From the NCBI GenBank assembly GCA_964030785.1, contig OZ034975.1, positions 1-64,000 on the forward strand: a stretch of 64,000 nucleotides of DNA, in the 5' to 3' direction. This document shows, in pieces, positions 57,601 through 61,827 of this stretch (positions are counted from its first letter, which is position 1; every line of letters starts with the position of its first letter). The notes under the pieces were generated by a model. That model saw only the letters and a list, made by a program, of their open reading frames with translations. It did not search any database and was not told the origin of the DNA. Made by a program: the position numbers and the translations under genes. The stretch comes from Siderastrea siderea. Lineage: Eukaryota; Cnidaria; Anthozoa; Scleractinia; Rhizangiidae.

Positions 57601-58574
57601 CGATTTTGCTTGCCGTGTCAGACAGCAAAAGAGAATTCACCATGTCCCAATACTTAGAATTAAAAACCAAAACGGTTTTTGCACAGATGTAAGGCGTGAC
57701 GTCTTGCAAATTGTTCACTGGACTTTGAGGCAGCAATTATTTACTGGGCACTATATCAGCTAAAATGAGGACAATATTACAAACCAGGTTTGTAACATTT
57801 TCCGTTCCGGCCATTTGAAAGGAACTGCAATGTCAAACGTAATGGTCTGCAAACCGATCAATGTCACTGATACCTTAAGTCATGGAAATTGTTATATTTA
57901 TCATCGCTACATAAATATCAGTTTTACTTGTTCGTTACTGTTAACGGCTAGTTGTCACATGGTTAGCTTGACAGACTGAATTCAATGAAAGATTGGGATC
58001 ATATATATAACATTACCGAAATGAAGTAAGCAAAATTGCGAAGTTTTGAAGGGGTCTGATGGAGACTCCAGTAACTATAACGGTTCTATGCAAAAACGAG
58101 CTTAGCTTTTGACAAGGAAAATTTACCTGACTGCGAGTGGGCCATACAATTCTTTTATAAATTGCGCTATTCAAAGCTCCCTATTTTATTTTGTACCAGT
58201 TTTAATTAGATCTCTTTGAACTTCACATGCAATTTTTACTTATGTACGGAAATGTCACAATTATAAAGAATTTGGACTATTGGTTACGTTTATAGTCATC
58301 TATTTTTAAAAGTAAAATTTTAATGTAATAAAAGAAATTGTTTATTGATTTTCATTTCCTATTACCATGAGTTACCAGCTACCAGTTACCAGCTACCAGC
58401 GTTTTAGACCCGTCGTCACCACCTGGACTGAATGTTATCGCCAGAATAAAGCAAAAGAATAATTAATTTATGCGATGTTTTTGTGTTCTTTTCTTTCAGC
58501 TGATTATTTTTGAGCTTCACTCGTTTAGCAGTGCAGATGTTTCATTTACAGCATCACCAGTCTTTACAGAGTAA
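21676..58574 (+). CDS. GLB1L2-like beta-galactosidase (GH35), 17 exons, complete
   Basis: Encodes 667 residues in 17 exons: 21676-22010, 24442-24510, 25689-25784, 26318-26426, 31603-31698, 37300-37387, 38129-38193, 39008-39158, 39644-39706, 49900-49992, 50963-51013, 54090-54142, 54404-54553, 55172-55352, 55904-55997, 56629-56863, 58500-58574. Every junction is GT/AG and keeps phase. GH35 enzymes remove terminal beta-linked galactose from glycans by a retaining mechanism. Seen: a hydrophobic segment at residues 16-32 (signal anchor or signal peptide), the GH35 barrel from about 67, the family signature [13 protein letters not shown] with acid/base Glu218, and nucleophile Glu295 in [13 protein letters not shown]-terminal beta-sandwich domains include NGQNLGRYW and [12 protein letters not shown]. 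Resemblance over the whole length is closest to vertebrate GLB1L2/GLB1L3 (human GLB1L2 is of similar length). Expected site: secretory pathway or cell surface; substrate unknown. Introns 4, 5 and 9 are inflated by foldback elements. Confidence 0.93.
23300..23940. mobile_element. Palindromic element in intron 1, split by a MITE
   Basis: GGTTAAAATGAATTTCAGGT at 23,302 and, after the inserted MITE, CAAAATGATTTTACAC to about 23,842, pair with the inverted segment 23,860-23,935 (ACTACAAATCAAAC, ATCATTTTGACCTGGAAT). It is a short foldback element interrupted in its left arm. Confidence 0.65.
23328..23799. mobile_element. hAT-like MITE, 472 bp
   Basis: Begins CAGGGTTGTCC and ends GGACAACCCTG, a perfect 11-bp terminal inverted repeat of the CAGGG type common in hAT elements. 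CCAAAT on the left and CAAAAT on the right are the likely degraded target duplication. The uninterrupted version of the site survives in the opposite arm of the surrounding palindrome (AGGTCAAAATGATTT on the minus strand). Confidence 0.75.
24442..24510 (+). CDS. GLB1L2-like exon 2 (residues 112-135)
   Basis: Acceptor CTTGTAG; encodes YVAWNLHE, the conserved GH35 strand after the first barrel helix. Donor GTAAAA; Arg135 is split. Confidence 0.92.
24564..24602. repeat. (AAT)n microsatellite in intron 2
   Basis: AAT trinucleotide run about 55 bp after exon 2. A CR1/L2-like tail (AATAAAGTTTATG followed by GTATGTATGT) lies at about 24,708-24,737. Confidence 0.9.
25689..25784 (+). CDS. GLB1L2-like exon 3 (residues 135-167)
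   Basis: Acceptor TTTTGCAG; encodes the [14 protein letters not shown] motif that lines the active site in GH35 enzymes. Donor GTAATA. Confidence 0.93.
25981..26065. repeat. 39-bp tandem duplication in intron 3
   Basis: ACAAAGGAAGTGAAGAAGCA to TTTACTCA occurs twice in succession. Confidence 0.85.
26318..26426 (+). CDS. GLB1L2-like exon 4 (residues 167-203)
   Basis: Acceptor GTTGAAAG; encodes [12 protein letters not shown] and a helix leading to the signature strand. Ends in phase 0 at Gln203; donor GTATTT. Confidence 0.92.
26795..31578. mobile_element. Foldback element B, 4.8 kb, TTAA-bounded, in intron 4
   Basis: The arm 26,795 to about 28,935 is mirrored by about 29,190 to 31,578 with few differences. 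Both ends read inward from TTAA as GACTAAGTCCACCAGAGGAC and GACTGAGTCCACCAGAGGAC. Either TTAA is the target duplication, as with piggyBac elements, or it is part of the inverted repeat. In the left arm, the segment at 28,793-28,950 is repeated in tandem at 28,951-29,085. The right arm carries about 245 bp (29,345-29,590) absent from the left. No transposase frame is present; the frames at 26,773-26,967 and 31,406-31,627 are mirror copies of one arm sequence. The right end is 24 bp before exon 5. Confidence 0.88.
31603..31698 (+). CDS. GLB1L2-like exon 5 with the GH35 signature (residues 204-235)
   Basis: Acceptor CCCTCATTCAG; encodes [13 protein letters not shown], an exact fit to the GH35 family signature. 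Glu218 is the proposed acid/base catalyst by homology to Glu188 of human GLB1. Donor GTTAGT; phase 0 on both sides. Confidence 0.95.
32705..34765 (+). repeat. 65-bp tandem repeats, left arm of element C
   Basis: Units read AAGCCGGTAGTTACTGGCCT then AAAATGTTACAGTAT then AAATAGAAGCAGGTCTGAATT with substitutions, period about 64-66 bp. They are interrupted by the insertion 32,944-33,781. Confidence 0.93.
32944..33781. mobile_element. 838-bp element inserted in the 65-bp array
   Basis: Terminal inverted repeat CAAGCCCTAGAATTTCA against CAAGCCATAGGATTTCA (minus strand of the right end). ATTAAG flanks both sides exactly (32,938-32,943 and 33,782-33,787); read as 8 bp, AATTAAGC/GATTAAGC is a 7-of-8 hAT-size duplication. 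No coding frame noted. Confidence 0.78.
35312..35549 (-). pseudogene. Penelope-like GIY-YIG endonuclease fragment, minus strand
   Basis: In a single minus-strand frame from about 35,549 it reads [20 protein letters not shown], the zinc-ligand-like CCDC plus the YIG half of a GIY-YIG nuclease as found at the C-terminus of Penelope-like elements. The frame continues [26 protein letters not shown] and ESWFT with in-frame stops. It breaks off abruptly at about 35,322. Penelope-like elements use this nuclease to nick the target for reverse transcription. The copy is dead. Confidence 0.72.
35585..36090 (+). pseudogene. Penelope-like C-terminus and 3' UTR fragment, plus strand
   Basis: A second copy in the opposite direction reads [20 protein letters not shown], a stop, then [19 protein letters not shown] and APYK, followed by a stop. 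Untranslated sequence typical of these elements (GGTTGTCGAAACGTCAGTCA, then CACTCACCCGGACGATCA) follows. The first part mirrors 35,322-35,405, so the two fragments are head-to-head. Confidence 0.72.
36098..36245 (-). repeat. 65-bp tandem repeats, right arm of element C (inverted)
   Basis: About two and a half units, reading CATTTTAGGCCGGTAACTA, are the reverse complement of the left-arm repeat. Confidence 0.85.
36960..36976. repeat. Poly-G tract in intron 5
   Basis: A run of 17 G within intron 5, outside element C. Confidence 0.9.
37300..37387 (+). CDS. GLB1L2-like exon 6 (residues 236-265)
   Basis: Acceptor TATTAACAG; encodes [11 protein letters not shown], the strand before the nucleophile strand in GH35. 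Donor GTATGA. Confidence 0.9.
38129..38193 (+). CDS. GLB1L2-like exon 7 (residues 265-286)
   Basis: Acceptor CATTGCAG; encodes VLKTINFG and a short helix. It fits phase 1 to phase 0. Donor GTATTT. Confidence 0.88.
39008..39158 (+). CDS. GLB1L2-like exon 8 with the catalytic nucleophile (residues 287-337)
   Basis: Encodes [12 protein letters not shown], where Glu295 is the proposed nucleophile by homology to Glu268 of human GLB1, and NLYMFHG at the exon end. Acceptor CTTTAAAG, donor GTTTGT. Confidence 0.95.
39223..39390. repeat. (TCCA)-rich microsatellite in intron 8
   Basis: Degenerate CATCCATC/GTCTGTCC tetranucleotide repeat, followed by TTTA-rich sequence to about 39,455. Confidence 0.9.
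39644..39706 (+). CDS. GLB1L2-like exon 9 (residues 337-358)
   Basis: Encodes [11 protein letters not shown], a strongly conserved GH35 loop. The donor is GTACAG after TCATATG; the split Asp358 joins to YDA of exon 10 to give SYDYDA, as in vertebrate GLB1L2. Confidence 0.93.
40275..40284. repeat. Left target-site duplication of element D
   Basis: CCGTTTCTTT, identical to 49,626-49,635. Confidence 0.8.
40357..42172 (+). repeat. Minisatellite, left arm of element D
   Basis: Tandem units of 10-12 bp alternating as CTATACACAG and CTATACATGG. This explains the Tyr/Thr/Ile/His-rich open frames here. Confidence 0.96.
42461..42673 (-). CDS. Hypothetical 70-residue ORF in the core of element D
   Basis: Not recognised. 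It begins with a true ATG at 42,673 and ends at TGA/TAA-type stop near 42,461. Composition is polar and protein-like: Gln/Thr/Ser-rich with [10 protein letters not shown], then charged [19 protein letters not shown]. It lies in non-repetitive core sequence between the minisatellite arms. It could be an exon of a captured gene or a small element gene. Confidence 0.3.
   Translation of the reverse strand: MYNAWTTQEQKSTKVQTLQQQERVNDSTRRVNGPTRAIATVSTPIDSSDLKKSEQVQTLRDSLRAGENFN
43517..43649 (+). other. Exon-like segment in the core of element D
   Basis: From about 43,517 to 43,649 an open plus-strand frame reads [18 protein letters not shown] then [14 protein letters not shown], which looks protein-like. 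It ends at a strong donor (AAAG then GTAAGT). A possible acceptor (TTTTCACAAG, ending 43,539) lies inside it. I cannot name the family. It may be an exon captured from another gene. Confidence 0.3.
44280..44465. mobile_element. Small palindromic element with a perfect 36-bp centre
   Basis: GGGTCTTCGTTTTCGTAA and its exact complement meet at 44,356 (44,339-44,374). Outside, ACTCCTCTAGTTAAAAAAGA pairs with CTTTTTAAACTAGAGGAGTT and TGCTAGGAGCC with GGCTCCTAGCA. Related AAAACGAAGACCC repeats occur at 43,937-44,016. Confidence 0.75.
45112..45195 (+). mobile_element. LINE-like 3' tail inserted in the minisatellite
   Basis: The regular repeat is interrupted by AAGTAATTGTTCCTGAAAAG, a GCCCCATTGGGG hairpin, AACAATAAAG and then TATGTATGTATGTATG. 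A short hairpin followed by a simple tandem tail resembles the 3' end of CR1/L2-type LINEs or of SINEs that borrow that end. Confidence 0.5.
47001..47200. other. Assembly gap (200 N)
   Basis: Exactly 200 undetermined bases inside the right arm of element D. The true length of the array is therefore unknown. Confidence 1.
48245..48955. repeat. Two 340-bp higher-order copies in the right arm of element D
   Basis: The block running from GTATAGTTAAGTATAACTG (48,281) through TGTATATCTAGGTATAGC recurs 340 bp later (48,621) almost unchanged. An older, more diverged copy starts near 47,761. Confidence 0.85.
49626..49635. repeat. Right target-site duplication of element D
   Basis: CCGTTTCTTT, identical to 40,275-40,284. 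Confidence 0.8.
49900..49992 (+). CDS. GLB1L2-like exon 10 (residues 358-389)
   Basis: Acceptor CTACTTTAG; encodes [10 protein letters not shown] and the end of the catalytic barrel. Donor GTGAGT. The last 25 bases and this donor are duplicated downstream. Confidence 0.93.
49968..50250. repeat. 143-bp tandem duplication spanning the exon 10 donor
   Basis: 49,968-50,110 and 50,111-50,250 are near-identical. The second copy repeats the 3' end of exon 10 and the GTGAGT donor (at 50,136). Using the second donor would read into TAG at once, so it is probably ignored or non-productive. Confidence 0.92.
50290..50362. repeat. Short hairpin in intron 10
   Basis: GTAGCCTGAGTATC and GATACTCAGGCTAC form perfect 14-bp arms around a pyrimidine-rich loop. 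Confidence 0.8.
50963..51013 (+). CDS. GLB1L2-like exon 11 (residues 389-406)
   Basis: Acceptor TTTTTTTTCAG; encodes a proline- and lysine-rich linker ([14 protein letters not shown]) between barrel and beta-sandwich domains, with one N-glycosylation sequon (NSS). Donor GTAAGG. Confidence 0.88.
51470..52890. repeat. AC-rich degenerate repeats in intron 11
   Basis: 51,470-51,790 is built of CGACAAACTCAAC-like words, and their reverse appears at 52,620-52,690 (GAGTTGGTCGAGCTGG). 52,740-52,860 is a simple ACAAC/ACATC repeat. No exon seen. Confidence 0.6.
52039..52428. mobile_element. MITE-like element, 390 bp, in intron 11
   Basis: AGGGGCTCTGTCACC at the left and GGGTGACAGTGCCCCT at the right pair as an imperfect inverted repeat. 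Flanks TTTAG and TTAAG may be a degraded duplication. Confidence 0.6.
53007..53711. mobile_element. TTAA-bounded foldback MITE, 0.7 kb, in intron 11
   Basis: Left end TTAAGGTTACTCCGGACC, right end mirrored as GGTCCGGAGTAACCTTAA. Arms of more than 200 bp pair through GCGGGTGTCC, CGCCATTTTAA, CGTTGGAAAGCT and CTACAT. TTAA occupies both ends. Confidence 0.82.
54090..54142 (+). CDS. GLB1L2-like exon 12 (residues 406-423)
   Basis: Acceptor CTGAACAG; encodes [17 protein letters not shown], matching the start of the first beta-sandwich. Donor GTAAGT. Confidence 0.88.
54404..54553 (+). CDS. GLB1L2-like exon 13 (residues 424-473)
   Basis: Acceptor TTTTCCTCAG; encodes [20 protein letters not shown] and YQTEL, the conserved start of the beta-gal accessory domain. 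Phase 0 on both sides; donor GTACTG. Confidence 0.94.
54731..54900 (+). mobile_element. tRNA-derived SINE in intron 13
   Basis: A box TGGCTCAGTGG (54,742-54,752) and B box GTTCAAATCTC (54,786-54,796) are spaced as in a tRNA gene, with GGTAGAGCA between them. The cloverleaf is not completed and the sequence continues as an unrelated body, so this is a SINE head rather than a tRNA gene. The right end is approximate. Confidence 0.65.
55172..55352 (+). CDS. GLB1L2-like exon 14 (residues 474-534)
   Basis: Acceptor TTCCTTCTTAG; encodes a beta-sandwich part ending in [17 protein letters not shown], the conserved VENMGR strand of GH35 accessory domains. Donor GTCACT is weaker than consensus, but the frame and homology demand it. 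Confidence 0.92.
55385..55875. mobile_element. Palindrome-centred MITE in intron 14
   Basis: CAATTATTTGCC (55,466) and GGCAAATAATTG (ending 55,504) form perfect arms around a 15-base loop. AATTATTCG motifs recur at about 55,756 and 55,801. Outer limits are uncertain. Confidence 0.5.
55904..55997 (+). CDS. GLB1L2-like exon 15 (residues 534-565)
   Basis: Encodes [11 protein letters not shown] and WKIFSLEF, matching the RKGLxGxVxLN segment of the family. Acceptor GTCATGTAG, donor GTAAGA. Confidence 0.92.
56629..56863 (+). CDS. GLB1L2-like exon 16 (residues 565-643)
   Basis: Acceptor TTTAACAG; encodes [33 protein letters not shown] and [19 protein letters not shown], the hallmark galactose-binding-like C-terminal domain of GH35 proteins. 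Donor GTGGGT. Confidence 0.95.
58500..58574 (+). CDS. GLB1L2-like exon 17, terminal (residues 644-667 and stop)
   Basis: Acceptor TTTCTTTCAG; encodes LIIFELHSF, the last conserved strand, and a short tail ending in TAA at 58,572-58,574. Confidence 0.92.
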   Translation: MIIFELHSFSSADVSFTASPVFTE

Positions 58575-58941
58575 AATTTTTTGAAACAAATTATAAAATT
58601 TAATTTTTGATTGGTATCACACCTATTAGTAGTACTAAGAAAATGGAGGTTAACATTGATTTAGGCAAACAAAATATAACTCAAGGCTGAACATAAAACT
58701 CAGCCAATTACTTGCACTTGTGATAACAAAGATGCTCTGATGTATAGGAAACAAATAAGCACTTTAGTGATAGAGAGAAGAGAAGAAGAGCTGCATGAAA
58801 ATTTTTTTTTTTGGGGGGGGGGGGGGGTAAATTCTGTTGTTCATAATCCACAGGTATTATAACTTTGTGATAATTATTGCACAGAATCTCTTGGTATGTG
58901 ACCTCATAGCCAACTTGATGTGCTGTTGGCCATGCGGCCAC

Positions 58942-59173
58942 TTAAGCGACGTTCACACGTAAAACTAATGTTGGCCAACTAGTGTTAGCAAACTCGCATC
59001 GGTGTGTGTGAAACAACACAACCACATGTTGGCAAACTGTTGGCGAGAATAGAGACAAGTTCTATTTCTCACCAACAGTTTGCCAACATGTTGTTGCGTC
59101 GTTCACACACAGAAATTTGAGTTTTGCCAACACGAGTTGGCCAACATTAGTTTGATGTGTGAAGGCTGCTTTA
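58942..59173. mobile_element. Foldback MITE, 0.23 kb, in the 3' region of the GLB1L2-like gene
   Basis: Near-perfect hairpin: TTCACACGTAAAACTAATGT and TTGGCCAACT at the left mirror ACTAATGTTGGCCAACTCG on the minus strand at the right. CATGTTGGCAAACTGTTGG mirrors at the centre (about 59,054). TTAA at the left end, TTTA at the right. Confidence 0.88.
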
Positions 59174-59508
59174 GGACTCAATTCCACAAACTAACAGATC
59201 AATGTCAGTGGTTGTTAGTTATCTGATGCCAAAATTGCAACCAATGAAAATTTTATCATAACACAGAACTTGTTCATGCAATTGTCAATTGCAAATCCTT
59301 GCAGCCTGTAAAAAGTATGTTGATAGATAATAATTTTTGTGCATAGCACGAAAACTTTTAAGCTACAATGTATTCAAATTAATATTTCACCAAATGTGAA
59401 GTACATTTTACTTACATGTATTTATTCAAATGCACAATCTTAGCTAGTGTCAAAATGGGTATTTAATGTTAAGACAATATGTGTTCGAAAAGTCACCGTG
59501 GTGGTCAA

Positions 59509-59524
59509 AATAAAAGAAAATAAA
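59509..59524 (+). terminator. Poly(A) signal candidates of the GLB1L2-like gene
   Basis: AATAAA at 59,509-59,514 and again at 59,519-59,524 are the first canonical signals I find after the stop. They imply a 3' UTR of about 0.95 kb that includes the foldback MITE. Confidence 0.5.
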
Positions 59525-59529
59525 AAGTA

Positions 59530-61640
59530 TGTTCATATTCGTCTGTTTGTATTGCCTTTTAAATGCATTGCAACACTCTGTTGACAATAACTAAACAGTT
59601 GTGCAAGAACAAGAACGTGACATCCCGAGTGCCTTGTCATGTGGATCAAAAAATGGAATCAATGTTACTTTTACTTTTTTTAATCATGTTTGCTAGACAT
59701 GGCAATATTTTGACAAGAAAGTCCCTTTTCTGTGCAAATAGAGGCAAGACTTTCAACAAAAAATTTTGCCAAAAAGTCACCTAATACTAAGTTGCCATAC
59801 AGAGCCTTCAATTACACACTCTTTCAAAGTGGCAATTAGGTCACAGTCTTACAGTCATTAATACAAAAGGCCTAAACATACGTGAATTTTGGCTAAAAGA
59901 ATCAGCACATTTCATTGGCATGCATAACACCAATGTAACAGTTTCGATTATGATTGTCTTCTCATAAGTGTGTGAATACTTTGTTAAAGTAAACAGTTCT
60001 ATTTTAGTTGGCTAAATCCTTCCTTTATTCCATCAACAACTTAAAATGTAGTTCTCCTTCAACATTCTCAAATAAATACCTCTCAAACTGAAAGTCTGTT
60101 CTCATTAAGTTGTTTCTCTATTTTGAGACTGAATTACTATAACATTTTTTTTAACATTTTGCATTTATTCTTGCATCCCCCTACTGGACCATATTTTCAT
60201 GGTACAGTCAAGATAATAAAAAAGTGGAAAATGTTTCAATGTCTATTTCTTTAACAATGTATATTTCTTTTACTGATTGACAATGGTAATATTTAGAACT
60301 GAATGGAGTCTAATTTGGTCTGTAATTCAAAGGGCCATTAACAAAATCAGATAATCACATGGCTGGAGTCTAATTTGTTTAATCACAAGACTAATATTAC
60401 TGATCAAATTTGCCGACACAAAATCCTGTTAACTGTATCATACTTGCAAAATATAACAGGTTAAACTTTTTCCTGAATTTAAAGACTTCTTTTACCTGGC
60501 TGGGCATGAGATTTTGAAAAAACAACTTCCCGTCTTAAAGCTTGCCAATCAACTGCAAATGTCCTATCTGTCCTTTTAGTGCTCAACTCAAGGCTACTAA
60601 TAATAACCAAATTCTAGATTTTTCTTCTTTTTTATTTATCATTAAAAGTGTAAAATTAAAGTAAAATTGTAAAAGATAAAAGTAACATGTAAAAATAGGC
60701 TTCATATTTCAATCTTTCATGCGCGCAAATATTATCAGCATTATTAGTTAAATTCAACATGGATCAAATCATCTGCAGAAGATTGCTCCAAAGTAATAAT
60801 GGCAAGAGAACAGTTCTGTGAAAATTTCCATTTGTGTGAAATCAACTGAAGATTTGTTATTTCTAATTTATATGATCATACGTTACTCCACCCAATCGAG
60901 TCACACATAAGAGCATAGCCACCAAGGCACACAGCACTGAGTTTGCTGAAAGTTCATGTACGATAAGATTGAGTGAAATTGTGTTATTATATAGACAAAC
61001 CCTGCTTCCAAATCAAGAATTTCTGTTGAAACAAGCATGTTCTTGTTCTTGTCTCCTTCTTCTGCATGACTTCTCTACTTGCTGGATGTAACAAGCTGAT
61101 GGCATATTAGAAGGGAAGCAATCAAAGCCCATGCTTGCTCTCACACAGGGGCTGTCTATATAATAAATACTGAAGTACACTTGACTCCTGGTAACTCAAA
61201 TCCTCTGCATCTGGAACCTCCCGCTAACTTGAAGTGAATGAGTTTTTTTCCTTGAGGTCATTTTCTTTATGATTTTACCCTCACTATAACTCGACCATTT
61301 TTTGATTTCCCTTGAAGGTTTGAGTTACAGGAGTCAACTGTGTACCTCAGGAAAATGCAAATTATATTATTTTTCTTGTTATATGTAAAATGTAAATTTT
61401 TTTGCCCTCCTGTACAATTGGATATTAAATACTAATAATGATGTGTGAGATGCGATACAAACTAAGAAATAAGGTCCTCTGTGACTGTAATTCCATCATA
61501 TATATTCCATCTAAATAACAACTAGTATATTGTGCAAAAAATCACAATAACTGTTGAAAGTTCCCAGAATGAAATTTTAACTGTACTGCAGATACTCCAA
61601 AAATTGACCAAAATTGCCTGCCTTGATATTCCATACACAA
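59530..61640. other. Intergenic DNA between convergent genes
   Basis: AT-rich and without exon-like segments apart from the small MITE at 61,175. Scattered short frames lack splice signals and protein-like composition. Confidence 0.6.
61175..61346. mobile_element. Short inverted-repeat MITE, 0.17 kb
   Basis: GTACACTTGACTCCTGGTAA at the left pairs with the minus strand of the right end, GTACACAGTTGACTCCTGTAA. Both arms continue CTCAAA. Confidence 0.72.
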
Positions 61641-61673
61641 TTTATTCATGAGGCAAAATGGATTAGATTTATT
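61641..61673 (-). terminator. Poly(A) signal candidates of the GRTP1-like gene
   Basis: On the minus strand AATAAA occurs at 61,673-61,668 (38 bp after the stop) and at 61,646-61,641. Confidence 0.55.
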
Positions 61674-61710
61674 AAGTCAAAGAGCACAATAGTGTCTGAT
61701 CCATATGAAG

Positions 61711-61827
61711 TCACTGCTTCTGTGGCTGGTGTCTCATTTGTTGCTCAGTTGTTAATTTTTCTGCTGCAGCTTTTCGTAATTCCTTGATCCACCTCTTTGA
61801 AAAAGAACCTGGAATCTGGAAAGTGTG
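61711..61827 (-). CDS. GRTP1-like terminal exon
   Basis: Acceptor TCTCTTTGCAG on the minus strand. Encodes 38 residues (HTFQIPGSFSKRWIKELRKA and a Gln-rich end) and TGA at 61,713-61,711. Similar to the GRTP1 C-terminus. Confidence 0.87.
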   Translation of the reverse strand, partial: HTFQIPGSFSKRWIKELRKAAAEKLTTEQQMRHQPQKQ

